Source: JBJMHZ01 sp045807125 (GTDB lineage: Bacteria > Actinomycetota > Actinomycetes > JAWWOL01). Taken from it: 64,000 nt of DNA. Of the stretch, positions 14,821 through 23,046 are shown in pieces. Within the stretch, counting starts at the first letter, position 1. Each line of letters begins with the position of its first letter. Where the stretch lies: contig JBJMHZ010000021.1 in NCBI GenBank assembly GCA_045807125.1, forward strand, positions 1 to 64,000, in the 5' to 3' direction. The translations under genes and the position numbers were made by a program. Below the pieces are notes generated by a model. That model was not told where the DNA came from, ran no database searches, and was given only the letters and a program-made list of their open reading frames with translations.

Positions 14821-15549
14821 TCAGGTCTGCTGGACGGCGACGGACTCCTGGGCGCGGCTGCCGAGCCGGGCCGACACGGGGCCGCCGCCGCCCCGGCGCA
14901 GCGGATCGGCCGCCCGCTGGGCCACCCCGAGCAGCCCGTCCAGCACGAGGGCCACGGCGGCGACGAGCACCGCGCCGGAGAGCAGCATGCCGCGGTCCTG
15001 GGTGGTGAAGCCGTCGACCACGAGCCGCCCGAGCCCGCCGCCCCCGATGAGGGCCGCGATGGTCGCGGTCGCGACGACCTGCACCGTGGCGATGCGCACG
15101 CCGGTCATGATGAGCGGGACGGCGAGCGGCAGCTCGGCCGAGCGCAGCACCTGCCACTCGGTCATGCCCATGGCCCGCGCGCTCTCCCGCACGTCGCGGT
15201 CGACGCCGTCGATGCCCACGAAGCTATTGGTCAGCATGGGCGCGAGCGCGAACAGCACCAGCGACACGATGACCGCGGTGCTGCCGAGGCCGAGCGGCCC
15301 GAGGGCGAGCAGGACGAGCACCGCGAACGTGGGCACAGCGCGCGCGACGTTGGAGACGTTGATCGCGAGGGCGCCGCCGCGGCCGGTGTGGCCGAGCCAG
15401 ACGCCGAGCGGGACGGCGATGGCGCCCGCGATGCCCACCGACACGGCGGTCAGCACCAGGTGCTCGACGAGGCGGCGCAGCGCGCCGTCGCGCCCCGTCC
15501 AGTTGGCACCCGTGCCCAGCCAGTCGACGACCTGGTGGAAGCTGCTCAT
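14821..15549 (-). CDS. Glycine betaine/choline-type ABC permease (OpuCB/OpuCD-like)
   Basis: 242-residue inner-membrane permease with five to six helices and the binding-protein-dependent transport signature ESARAMGMTEWQVLRSAELP (EAA loop), which contacts the ATPase, followed by GVRIATVQVVATATIAALIGGGG-type segment (GVRIATVQVVATA, then IGGGGLGRLV). Four bp after the other permease gene. The C-terminal tail is Arg/Gly-rich and not conserved. Confidence 0.93.
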   Translation of the reverse strand: MSSFHQVVDWLGTGANWTGRDGALRRLVEHLVLTAVSVGIAGAIAVPLGVWLGHTGRGGALAINVSNVARAVPTFAVLVLLALGPLGLGSTAVIVSLVLFALAPMLTNSFVGIDGVDRDVRESARAMGMTEWQVLRSAELPLAVPLIMTGVRIATVQVVATATIAALIGGGGLGRLVVDGFTTQDRGMLLSGAVLVAAVALVLDGLLGVAQRAADPLRRGGGGPVSARLGSRAQESVAVQQT

Positions 15550-15553
15550 CCCG

Positions 15554-16231
15554 TCACCTGCCGGCCCGGCGCCACGGGGTCAGCAGCCGTTGCAGGCCGA
15601 GGAGGATGACGTCGGCCACCAGCGCGAGCGCGACCACCAGCACCGAAGCGGTGAGCACCTCGGCCCGGAAGTCCCGCCGGATGGCGTCCTCGATCAGGTT
15701 GCCGAGGCCGCCCTGGTCGATGACGCCGCCGACCGTGGCGAGCGCGATCGTCGACACGGTCGCCACCCGCAGGCCGCTCATCACGGCCGGCAGGGCCATC
15801 GGCAGCTCCACCCGGAGGAGGACCCGCGACCGCGTGTAGCCCATGCCGTACGCGACCTCCTTGACGTCATCTGGCACGCCGTCGAGCCCCGCAAGCATGT
15901 TGCGCACCAGGATCACCAGCGAGTACAGCACCAGCCCGACCTCGACGGTCGCCGCCGTGAGCCCCGTGATGGGCACCAGGATCGCGAACAGGGCGAGGGA
16001 CGGGATCGTGTAGAGGATGCTCGTCAGCGCCAGCACGGGCGTGCGCGCCGGCCGCCACTGCCGGACCACCAGCGTGAGCAGCGCCGCGACCAGGAAGCCG
16101 ATCCCCACCGAGAGGACCGTGAGGACCACGTGCTGCCGCAGCGCCGCCAGGATGTCGTCCTGGTTGCTGGTGAGGTACTTTCCGCACACCCATGCGTTGT
16201 CGATGAGGCAGTCAGCGACGAGGACGACCAC
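15554..16231 (-). CDS. Glycine betaine/choline-type ABC permease (second subunit)
   Basis: 225 residues with six hydrophobic segments and EAA loop EVAYGMGYTRSRVLLRVELP. The family pair with the downstream permease forms the heterodimeric channel. The only plausible start is GTG 16231, whose first base lies 2 nt from the GTG start of the divergent ATPase gene on the other strand. An AGGGG site 11 nt upstream lies inside the ATPase coding sequence. A later GTG would remove a polar N-terminal segment. Confidence 0.9.
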   Translation of the reverse strand: MVVLVADCLIDNAWVCGKYLTSNQDDILAALRQHVVLTVLSVGIGFLVAALLTLVVRQWRPARTPVLALTSILYTIPSLALFAILVPITGLTAATVEVGLVLYSLVILVRNMLAGLDGVPDDVKEVAYGMGYTRSRVLLRVELPMALPAVMSGLRVATVSTIALATVGGVIDQGGLGNLIEDAIRRDFRAEVLTASVLVVALALVADVILLGLQRLLTPWRRAGR

Positions 16232-16233
16232 GA

Positions 16234-17298
16234 GTGAACGCTACCCCTGAACCGATGATCCGGCTCGATCGGGTGCGCAAGGAGTACGCCGACGGCACGA
16301 TCGCCGTGCGGGAGCTCTCGCTCGACGTGTTGCCCGGCGAGATCGCCGTGCTCGTGGGGCCGTCGGGCTGCGGCAAGACCACCACGATGAAGATGGTGAA
16401 CCGCCTCGTGGAGCCCTCCGGCGGCCGGATCTACGTCGACGGCCACGACGTCACCCGCGAGGACCCCGTCAAGCTGCGCCGCCGGATCGGGTACGTCATC
16501 CAGAACGTCGGGCTGTTCCCTCACCTCACCATCGAGCAGAACGTCTCGACCGTCCCCGCGCTGCTCGGCTGGGACCGGCGCCGCCAGCGCGAGCGGGCCG
16601 AGGAGCTGCTCCGCCTCGTCGGGCTCGACCCGGCCCAGCACTCCCGCCGCTACCCGCACCAGCTGTCGGGCGGCCAGCGGCAGCGGGTGGGGGTGGCGAG
16701 GGCGCTGGCCGCCGACCCGCCGGTGCTGCTCATGGACGAGCCGTTCGGGGCGGTCGACCCGATCGCCCGCGACCGCCTGCAGGAGGAGTTCCTGCGGCTG
16801 CAGCAGGAGCTGGCGAAGACCGTGGTCTTCGTGACGCACGACATCGACGAGGCGGTCCGCCTCGGCGACCGCATCGCGGTGCTGAGCGAGGGCGGCGTCC
16901 TCGAGCAGTACGACACCCCGCCGTCGATCCTGTCCCACCCGGCGTCGGAGTTCGTGGCGTCGTTCGTGGGCAGCGAGCGGGTGCTGCGCCGGCTGAGCCT
17001 CACGACCATCGACCGCGCCGCGCTCGTGCGGCCCGGCGATAACGGCGCCGACCGCACCGGCCCGGACGGGCTGCGGATGGTCGTCGGCCCCGACGGCTCG
17101 CTCAGCGGCTGGGTCGACGGCGACGGGCGGCAGCGGGAGGCCCCGCCCGCGGTGCCCGTGACCGCGACCCTCGACGTCGCGCTCGGCGCGATCCTGCGCG
17201 GCGACACCGGCTGGGTGCCCGTGACCGACGACGGGCGCTACCTCGGCGTCGTCACCACCGAGTCGGTGCACGCCATGCTGCGGGCCGCGGAGGACTGA
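16234..17298 (+). CDS. Glycine betaine/choline-type ABC ATPase with CBS tail
   Basis: 354 residues. Complete ABC ATPase: Walker A GPSGCGKTT, Q-loop YVIQNVGLFPHLT, signature LSGGQRQRVGVARAL, Walker B VLLMDEPFGAVD, and switch His VTHDIDEA. The C-terminus (about 245-354) is a CBS-like module ending GWVPVTDDGRYLGVVTTES, typical of OpuCA/ProV and thought to sense ionic strength or nucleotide. GTG 16234 is assigned because of a GAGG site 9 nt upstream; ATG 16255 is the alternative. It is encoded divergently from its two permeases and binding protein, rather than leading one operon as in Bacillus opuC. Confidence 0.93.
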   Translation: MNATPEPMIRLDRVRKEYADGTIAVRELSLDVLPGEIAVLVGPSGCGKTTTMKMVNRLVEPSGGRIYVDGHDVTREDPVKLRRRIGYVIQNVGLFPHLTIEQNVSTVPALLGWDRRRQRERAEELLRLVGLDPAQHSRRYPHQLSGGQRQRVGVARALAADPPVLLMDEPFGAVDPIARDRLQEEFLRLQQELAKTVVFVTHDIDEAVRLGDRIAVLSEGGVLEQYDTPPSILSHPASEFVASFVGSERVLRRLSLTTIDRAALVRPGDNGADRTGPDGLRMVVGPDGSLSGWVDGDGRQREAPPAVPVTATLDVALGAILRGDTGWVPVTDDGRYLGVVTTESVHAMLRAAED

Positions 17299-17302
17299 CC
17301 GC

Positions 17303-17614
17303 TCAGCCGTGGCTCGTCAGGTAGTCGATGAACCGGGCCCGGAACAGCGGCTCGCGGTCTCCGACATTGCTCATCTGGTGGCCGAAGAGCTGCTCGACCG
17401 TCGCCAGCAGGTCGTTGACGGTGGTGACCACGCCGGTGGTGGCGCCGTCCTCCTGGGTGAACTCCCCCGACTGCGGCAGGTGCTTCACGAGGTCCCACAG
17501 GAAGCGGACGTCGCCGCGCTCCCGCGCCCTGTCGAGCGCGCGCCGCCTCAGCTCGTCGGTGCTGAGCGCATCGAGCTGGTCGATGGTCGGGCCGCCGCCC
17601 TGGGCATCCGTCAC
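17303..17614 (-). CDS. Small hypothetical protein downstream of the TIR-PCD gene
   Basis: 103 residues, GTG start at 17614, 35 nt after the TIR-PCD stop on the same strand. Acidic, soluble and mostly helical: LDALSTDELRRRALDRARER then GDVRFLWDLVKHLPQ, later VVTTVNDLLATVEQLFGHQM and FRARFIDYLTSHG. No known family recognised. Proteins of this look occur alone in actinomycete genomes, so a partnership with the TIR protein is suggested only by adjacency. Its stop is 4 bp from the convergent ATPase stop. Confidence 0.72.
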   Translation of the reverse strand: MTDAQGGGPTIDQLDALSTDELRRRALDRARERGDVRFLWDLVKHLPQSGEFTQEDGATTGVVTTVNDLLATVEQLFGHQMSNVGDREPLFRARFIDYLTSHG

Positions 17615-17649
17615 CGGCCCAGCCTAGTAGTGAGGGCCGCGCGGCGCTG

Positions 17650-18555
17650 CTAGCCCTTGAGCGCCGCCGTCTCGGCGGTGGCGAGGTAGCGCCGATAGCT
17701 CTTCTCGATGAACGAGGCGAGCATCAGGTCGAGGCTGGACACGCGATGCCCGATGTCCCAGGTGGTCAGGTAGATGGAGAGCGTCTTGAAGATGTTCTCC
17801 CAGCGCGGGTGATGGTTGGCCTTGTCGGCGAAGTCGGCCACCTCGGCCATGAAGGCGATGGCGTCCTTGAAGGTGGCGAACCGAAGGTCGCGGTGCAGCT
17901 CAACGCCGATCACGTCGGGTTGGTGGGCGACCGGCCCCTCGACGATGTCCCAGCCGGGCAGCGCCTCGGGCACCACCAGCGCCAGCTCGCCCTCGGGGAT
18001 CGGTGCCGGTGGGAACTCCATCGGCGGGTACGGGTAGGGCAGCCGGCCACCGCCCTGATGAGCCATGCTCGGGAGGCGGCCCTGCCGCAGCTGCTCGATC
18101 TCGTTCAGGAGCGGCTCCAGGTCCCGCTCGTGCGACTCGTCGCGCACCACCGCAGCCTGCCGGTCGGCCAGGGCGGCCAACGCCGGCGGGAAGGCCTCCG
18201 CGGGAGGCATCGGCCCGCCGAAGGCGATCGGGATGACCACCTTGCCGTCCTGGAGCGCCAGCTCGATCTCCTTGCGCACCCAGTCGTCGGGCTGGTCGAT
18301 GCGGCGGCGCCCGAACTGGTCCTTCGCCTGGAGCCAGTCGGGGCCGATGATCGCCAGGACGACGTCGGCCGCGGTCAGCTCCGCGGCGAGCTCGCTCGGC
18401 CACTCCTTCCCCAGCCGCATCCGGATGTCCCTGAAGACCTGCACCCGCGGCGATCGCTGGTCGTCGAAGACGTGCTCCAGCTGGGTCGTGACGAGGGACG
18501 TCCGCAGGAAGTCGCTGTCGCGCCGGTAGCTGATGAACACCCGCAGCACGTCCAT
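17650..18555 (-). CDS. TIR domain fused to pterin-4a-carbinolamine dehydratase
   Basis: 301 residues with two domains. Residues 1-160 are a TIR domain: LRVFISYRRDSD (box 1), VQVFRDIRMRLGKEW, VVLAIIGPDWL and DWVRKEIELAL, where E96 sits at the position of the NADase glutamate of SARM1-type TIRs (DWVHKEI there). A Pro-rich linker (about 165-195) leads to a PCD domain (about 196-292) that fits the whole dehydratase signature: D244, H248-H249-P250, F256, W266 and D276. PCD dehydrates 4a-hydroxy-tetrahydropterin; bacterial TIRs often cleave NAD+. A strong GGGAGGTGA site precedes ATG 18555. It stands next to folK/folB/folP. No signal peptide; cytosolic. Confidence 0.88.
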   Translation of the reverse strand: MDVLRVFISYRRDSDFLRTSLVTTQLEHVFDDQRSPRVQVFRDIRMRLGKEWPSELAAELTAADVVLAIIGPDWLQAKDQFGRRRIDQPDDWVRKEIELALQDGKVVIPIAFGGPMPPAEAFPPALAALADRQAAVVRDESHERDLEPLLNEIEQLRQGRLPSMAHQGGGRLPYPYPPMEFPPAPIPEGELALVVPEALPGWDIVEGPVAHQPDVIGVELHRDLRFATFKDAIAFMAEVADFADKANHHPRWENIFKTLSIYLTTWDIGHRVSSLDLMLASFIEKSYRRYLATAETAALKG

Positions 18556-18697
18556 GCCTCGTCACCTCCCCTGTGCCAGCTCGAGGACGATCCGCCGCCG
18601 GCGGAGTCGCCGGCCGGCGAGCGGCGGCGCCGGACCCAGGACGGTCGTGAGTCGAGTCTCCTCGCAGCGGGCGGCCCTGACCAGAGCCGCGGTCGGC

Positions 18698-19207
18698 TCA
18701 GCGGCGCCCGTCGTCCCTGTGCCAGTCGGCGAGCGGGTCCCACTCCGGCTCCTCCGGCGGCTCGTCGTCCTCCGGCGGCCCCGGCACCCGGCAGACCCGC
18801 TCCAGCAGCAGCGCCGCGAGGACGAGCACGAGCGACATCGCGGCACCGAAGGCGCTCGCTCCCGCGTCGTGCGCGTGGTTCGGGTTGTCGAGCCCCTGGA
18901 CCGCGTAGGCGAGGTAGCCGACGTAGCCACCGAGCGCGATGCTGCCGGCGTACGCACTGGCCTTGGCGAGCGCCACCAGGCGGGCCACCACCAGCGGGTC
19001 GATCGGGCGGGTGCCCGGCGCGCCGTGGAGCCGGGCCCGCACCGACGTCGCGGTGAAGAGCTCGGCGACCGCGAGGAACGCGACGGTGCCCGGCGCGTAC
19101 AGCGGGATCAGCGGCAGGCTGCCGTACCAGAGGCGCACGACCGCGTAGGTCACCGCGCCGGCGGCGACGGCGACGGCGAGCAGCAGGCGCACCGGGGTGG
19201 GCCTCAC
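18698..19207 (-). CDS. DUF3180 membrane protein
   Basis: 169 residues from GTG 19207, which overlaps the folK stop as GTGA. Four hydrophobic segments (about 6-24, 34-52, 78-100, 120-140) with a conserved-looking TSVRARLHGAPGTRPIDPLV loop and an acidic tail (EDDEPPEEPEWDPLADWH). This is the DUF3180 family, which follows folK in most actinobacteria; its role is unknown. It closes the folP-NTF2-folB-folK operon. Confidence 0.88.
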   Translation of the reverse strand: MRPTPVRLLLAVAVAAGAVTYAVVRLWYGSLPLIPLYAPGTVAFLAVAELFTATSVRARLHGAPGTRPIDPLVVARLVALAKASAYAGSIALGGYVGYLAYAVQGLDNPNHAHDAGASAFGAAMSLVLVLAALLLERVCRVPGPPEDDEPPEEPEWDPLADWHRDDGRR

Positions 19208-19713
19208 GACGGCACCTCCAGGTGGACGTCGGTGCGCCGGACGCCGGAGCGGTCGAGGCGCTCGAGCAGGGCGGCCACGGGGCCGTGGCCGGGCATCGCG
19301 GCGAGGGGGTCGAGGTCGAGCCACGGCGCCAGCACGAACGCGCGCTCGTGCGCCCTCGGATGGGGCAGGGTGAGCACCGGGTCGGCGCTGACGAGGTCGT
19401 CGTACGCGAGCACGTCGAGATCCAGCGTACGGGGGCCCCACCGCACCTCGCGGGTGCGCTCGCACGCGGCCTCGACGACGTGCAGCAGCCCGAGCAATTG
19501 GTGCGGCGGCATCGTGAGCCCGACGGCGGCGACCGCGTTGAGGTAGGCCGGCTGATCGTCGGGGCCACCGACGGGCGCCGTCTCGAACGCGGCCGACGCA
19601 CCGGTGACCCGGACGTCGTCGTGCGCCGCGAGCAGCCGCAGGCCGCGGCGCAGGTGCCCGGCGCGGTCGCCGAGGTTGGAGCCGAGCGCGATCACGGCGC
19701 GGTGGGCCGTCAC
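19204..19713 (-). CDS. folK: HPPK, 6-hydroxymethyl-dihydropterin pyrophosphokinase
   Basis: 169 residues; transfers pyrophosphate from ATP to 6-hydroxymethyl-7,8-dihydropterin. Motifs: VIALGSNLGDRAGHLRR, NAVAAVGL, and the signature RWGPRTLDLDVLAYDD with the two metal-binding Asp, then LTLPHPRAHERAFVLAPW. GTG start at 19713 overlaps the folB stop (GTGA), coupling it to folB. Length is normal. Confidence 0.97.
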   Translation of the reverse strand: MTAHRAVIALGSNLGDRAGHLRRGLRLLAAHDDVRVTGASAAFETAPVGGPDDQPAYLNAVAAVGLTMPPHQLLGLLHVVEAACERTREVRWGPRTLDLDVLAYDDLVSADPVLTLPHPRAHERAFVLAPWLDLDPLAAMPGHGPVAALLERLDRSGVRRTDVHLEVPS

Positions 19714-20075
19714 GCCGGGCCCCGGCGGATCGTCACGGTGACGTCGTCGAACGTCAACGGGATCGGCGCGGCCGGCTTGTGCACGGTGATCTCCACCTCG
19801 CGGACCCGCTCGTCGGCGAGGCAGGCGTCGGCGAGGCGCTGCGCGAGGCGCTCGATCAGGTTGACCGGCTCGCCCTCGACGACCGCGGCGAGCCGCTCGG
19901 CCACCTCGCCGTAGTCGACGGTGTCGGCGACGTCGTCGGTGCGCGCGGCCCGATCGGTGTCGACCAGCAGGACGGCGTCGACGACGAATACCTGGCCCTC
20001 GCGGCGCTCGTGCTCGTGCACGCCGTGGAACCCCTTGCAGCGCAGGCCGCGCAGCGCGATCACGTCGTGGGTCAT
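19710..20075 (-). CDS. folB: Dihydroneopterin aldolase
   Basis: 121 residues; converts 7,8-dihydroneopterin to 6-hydroxymethyl-dihydropterin and glycolaldehyde. Family features: IALRGLRCKGFHGVHEHERR (active-site region with the conserved Glu), VDYGEVAERLAAVVEGEP, NLIERLAQRLAD and the KPAAPIP block with the catalytic Lys. ATG at 20075 overlaps the stop of the NTF2-like gene (ATGA). Confidence 0.96.
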   Translation of the reverse strand: MTHDVIALRGLRCKGFHGVHEHERREGQVFVVDAVLLVDTDRAARTDDVADTVDYGEVAERLAAVVEGEPVNLIERLAQRLADACLADERVREVEITVHKPAAPIPLTFDDVTVTIRRGPA

Positions 20076-20515
20076 GCCTGGCCGGCCTCGGGGGCGTCGT
20101 CCGGCTCGCTCGGCATGAGCACCGGCGAGCCGTGGTGCACCCGCAGCCGCCACCTGCCGTCGCGGCGGCGGAAGACGTTGGTCGCCACCGCCCTGCTGTC
20201 CCCGCTGTCGGCCTCGACGGACGTGAGGATGTTCTCGGTGCAAGTGACGACCGCGACGTCGCCGTCGACGGTGGTCGCGACGTCGGTGAGGAAGAACTGG
20301 ATGTAGGTCGTGTTGGCCATGATGAGCGCCCACGAGCGCAGCACGCTGCCCCTGCCGCGCAGCATCGGCCAGCCGGGGTGCACGCACACGATCTCGTCGC
20401 TCTCGTCGTCGTCCCACAGCTCCTGCATGCCGTCGAGGTCGCCAGCCTCGAAAGCCGCGTACAGCTTGGCGTTCAGCGCCTCGACGGCGGCGATGTCGGC
20501 GTCGGCAGCGGTCAC
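20072..20515 (-). CDS. NTF2-like/SnoaL-type protein in the folate operon
   Basis: 147 residues from GTG 20515, overlapping the folP stop. NTF2-like cone fold: AAVEALNAKLYAAFEAGDLD, MQELWDDDE, CVHPGWPMLRGRGSVLRSW, then strands AVVTCTENILT and RVHHGSPVL. Proteins of this type sit between folP and folB in many actinobacteria; a role in pterin handling has been suggested by position only. There is no clear catalytic set beyond the conserved His/Trp cluster in CVHPGW. Confidence 0.9.
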   Translation of the reverse strand: MTAADADIAAVEALNAKLYAAFEAGDLDGMQELWDDDESDEIVCVHPGWPMLRGRGSVLRSWALIMANTTYIQFFLTDVATTVDGDVAVVTCTENILTSVEADSGDSRAVATNVFRRRDGRWRLRVHHGSPVLMPSEPDDAPEAGQA

Positions 20516-21417
20516 GCGCCGCACCCGCCGGTGCCGGGCGCCTCGGCGGCCCGGAGCGCGGCCACCACGCGCACCGCGTCGGCGCTGCCGCGGACCTCGT
20601 GCACCCGTACCGCCCAGGCACCGGCGTGCGCGACGAGCGCCGTGACGGCAGCCGTCGCATCGTCGCGCTCGGCCAGCGGCCGCGGCTCGTCCGGCGCCGT
20701 GGCCAGCAGCCGGCCGAGGAACGTCTTGCGCGACGCGCCGATCAGCACCGGGCGGCCCAAGCTCAGCAGGGCGGGCAGCGCGGCCAGCAGCGCCCAGTTG
20801 TGCCCGGCGTCCTTGGCGAAGCCGAGCCCGGGATCGACGATGATCCGCTCGCCGTCCACGCCGGCCGCCTCGACCGCGTCGATCCGCGCCCGGAGCCCGG
20901 CGCAGACCTCCCGCACGACATCGGCGTAGAGCGCCCGCTGCTGCATGGTGCTGCTCGGCCCGCGCGAGTGCATGACGACGTACGGCACGCCCGCGGCGGC
21001 CACCACCCGCGCGATGTCCGGGTCGGCGAGCCCGCCGCTCACGTCGTTGACCAGCCGCGCGCCCGCGCCGATCGCGAGCTCGGCGGTGGCGGCCCGCATC
21101 GTGTCGACGCTCACGACCGCGCCGGCCCCGGCCAGCTCGCGCACCACCGGCCCGATGCGGCGCCACTCCTCGGCGGCGTCGACGCGCTCGGCGCCCGGCC
21201 TGGTCGACTCGCCCCCGACGTCGAGGATGTCCGCGCCGGCCGTCAGCAGGGCCAGCCCGTGCCGGATCCCGTCCGCCGGCTCCGGCCACGCGACGCCGCC
21301 GTCGGAGAACGAGTCGGGCGTGACGTTGACGACCCCCATGACCTGGCAGCGGCCGGTCGACGGCAGGCCGGGCACCTCGCGCACCGGGGCCATGGCCGTC
21401 TGACGGACGTCGCTCAC
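20512..21417 (-). CDS. folP: Dihydropteroate synthase
   Basis: 301 residues; condenses 6-hydroxymethyl-dihydropterin pyrophosphate with p-aminobenzoate, the step blocked by sulfonamides. TIM-barrel motifs: VMGVVNVTPDSFSDGG, DILDVGGESTRPGAERV, SVDTMRAATAE, LVNDVSGG, IIVDPGLGFAKD, LIGASRKTFLG and VRVHEVRGSADAVRVV. GTG at 21417 assigned; M9 would also work. First gene of the folP-NTF2-folB-folK-DUF3180 set, all overlapping by 4 bp. Confidence 0.97.
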   Translation of the reverse strand: MSDVRQTAMAPVREVPGLPSTGRCQVMGVVNVTPDSFSDGGVAWPEPADGIRHGLALLTAGADILDVGGESTRPGAERVDAAEEWRRIGPVVRELAGAGAVVSVDTMRAATAELAIGAGARLVNDVSGGLADPDIARVVAAAGVPYVVMHSRGPSSTMQQRALYADVVREVCAGLRARIDAVEAAGVDGERIIVDPGLGFAKDAGHNWALLAALPALLSLGRPVLIGASRKTFLGRLLATAPDEPRPLAERDDATAAVTALVAHAGAWAVRVHEVRGSADAVRVVAALRAAEAPGTGGCGA

Positions 21418-21455
21418 GACGCCACCCTAATGCCCTCCCGCGCAGGGCACTGACC

Positions 21456-22406
21456 TCACGGATCGTCGCGCACCCGCAGCAGCCGCAACGCATGCCGGTA
21501 GCGGCCGTGGTCGCACGCGGTGTCCGCCACGACCTCGACGGTGAGGTCGGGGACGACCCGCCTGATCGGCACCGGACCGGGCGCACCGCCGCGGGCGAAC
21601 GCACCGAGCGCGCGGGCCGGCAGCTCGGCCGGCCAGGGGTGCCCGGCACCGGCGGGCGAGAGTCGCGGCCACACCGCCGCCGCGGTGGCCGCGCCGAGCA
21701 CCGTCGTGCGCCCGACGACCCGCAGCCGCGCACCGGCGACCGCGCCAAGGACCAGCACCGGCGCGCGGGGCGGCCCGGTGGTGGCACCGACGACGAGCTC
21801 GCGCGTCGTGCGGTGCTTCACCTTGAGCCAGCACCTGGCACCGGCCCGGTACGGCTCGGCGCGGCCCTTCACCACCAGGCCCTCGACCCCGAGCCGGACG
21901 AGCGCGTCGAACCACTCGGCGGCCGTCGCCGGGTCGGTGGTCATCGGCACGGCGCTGACGAGGCCGCCGCCACGGCCGGTCGGATCGAGCAGATCGGTCA
22001 GGCGCCGGCGGCGCTCGTCGTACGGCAGCGGCCGCAGGTCGGCTCCGGCGAGCTCGAGCAGGTCGAACGCCGCGACGGCACAGCCGACGCCCGGTTGGCC
22101 GCCGCGGGAAGCGGCCCTCCTGGCGAGCGCGGGGAAGTCGAGCGCGCCGTCGCGCCAGGCGATCAGCTCGCCGTCGACCACCGTGCCGGCGGGCAGGCGC
22201 AGCGCGTCGGCCGCGATCTCCGGGAAGGCGGCGTCGAGGCGCCGGCCGTGGCGCGACACCAGGCGCGGCGGACCGCCGGCCGGTACGATCACCGCCACCC
22301 GCCAGCCGTCGTACTTCGGCTCGTACGCGCAGCCGCCCGGCAGCGCGCCGGCCGCCGGGAGCGCCCCCACGTCCCTCGCGAGGGCCGGGACGTACGGTGC
22401 GGGCAT
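21456..22406 (-). CDS. ATP-dependent DNA ligase, LigC type
   Basis: 316 residues. Nucleotidyltransferase motif I is YEPKYDGWR with K31 as the adenylated lysine; motif Ia SRHGRRLD, motif III FDLLEL, motif IV VEGLVVKG and motif V WLKVKHRTTREL are all present, followed by an OB-fold domain (about 210-290). The length and the absence of polymerase or nuclease domains fit actinobacterial LigC, used with NHEJ/base-excision enzymes; no Ku or LigD is near. It interrupts the usual folE-folP neighbourhood together with the divergent sigma-factor pair. Confidence 0.92.
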   Translation of the reverse strand: MPAPYVPALARDVGALPAAGALPGGCAYEPKYDGWRVAVIVPAGGPPRLVSRHGRRLDAAFPEIAADALRLPAGTVVDGELIAWRDGALDFPALARRAASRGGQPGVGCAVAAFDLLELAGADLRPLPYDERRRRLTDLLDPTGRGGGLVSAVPMTTDPATAAEWFDALVRLGVEGLVVKGRAEPYRAGARCWLKVKHRTTRELVVGATTGPPRAPVLVLGAVAGARLRVVGRTTVLGAATAAAVWPRLSPAGAGHPWPAELPARALGAFARGGAPGPVPIRRVVPDLTVEVVADTACDHGRYRHALRLLRVRDDP

Positions 22407-22542
22407 CTCCGTACGCTAGCCGCGGATTCGAACGCGTGCTCGATGCCGTCTCGCGGCCCGGAACCCCTCCCGTCCCGAGCAACCTCCTGCCGGGCCAAGG
22501 CGGTCCATGGCAGTGTGACGGACCGGCAGCGAAGGGCACGAG

Positions 22543-23046
22543 ATGGCGGATCGTGAGCAGTTCCGCGCGTTCGTCGTCGCGCGGACGCCGGCGCTGACCC
22601 GGTCCGCCTACCTGCTGACCGGCGACTGGGACCGGGCGCAGGACCTCGTCCAGACCGCGCTCGCCAAGAGCTGGTTCGCCTGGCAGCGCATCGACGGCGA
22701 CCCGGAGCCGTACGTCCGCAAGGTCATGCTCAACACGTACGCCAGCTGGTGGAAGCGGCGGTGGAACGGCGAGCGATCCAGCGCCGAGCTGCCGGAGCGC
22801 GCGGTGCCCGACGCGACGCGCACCAGCGACGACCGCGACGCGCTGTGGCGGGCGCTGCGGCGGCTGCCCCGCCGGCAGCGCGCGGTGCTGGTGCTGCGCT
22901 ACTTCGAGGACCGCAGCGAGGCGGAGATCGCCGCCATGCTCGGCTGCTCCGGCGGCACCGTGAAGAGCCAGGCCGCCCGCGCCCTCGCCAAGCTGCGCGC
23001 CGACTCGTCGCTCGCTCCCTTCGACGCCGAGGAGTGCACCTCATGA
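22543..23046 (+). CDS. ECF sigma factor of the actinobacterial SigE family
   Basis: 167 residues. Region 2 (LTRSAYLLTGDWDRAQDLVQ, then ALAKSWFAWQRI) and region 4 (ALRRLPRRQRAVLVLRYFED, with helix-turn-helix IAAMLGCSGGTVKSQAARAL) are intact and separated by a short linker; no region 3. ATG at 22543. It is translationally coupled (ATGA) to the next gene, which has the form of a membrane anti-sigma/regulator. Divergent from the ligase gene across 136 bp. Confidence 0.94.
   Translation: MADREQFRAFVVARTPALTRSAYLLTGDWDRAQDLVQTALAKSWFAWQRIDGDPEPYVRKVMLNTYASWWKRRWNGERSSAELPERAVPDATRTSDDRDALWRALRRLPRRQRAVLVLRYFEDRSEAEIAAMLGCSGGTVKSQAARALAKLRADSSLAPFDAEECTS

Noticed and set aside
22441..22480. A GGAAC sequence at 22460 as the -35 of an autoregulated ECF promoter
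   Set aside because: No matching -10 element at proper spacing was visible; one pentamer in GC-rich DNA is not enough.
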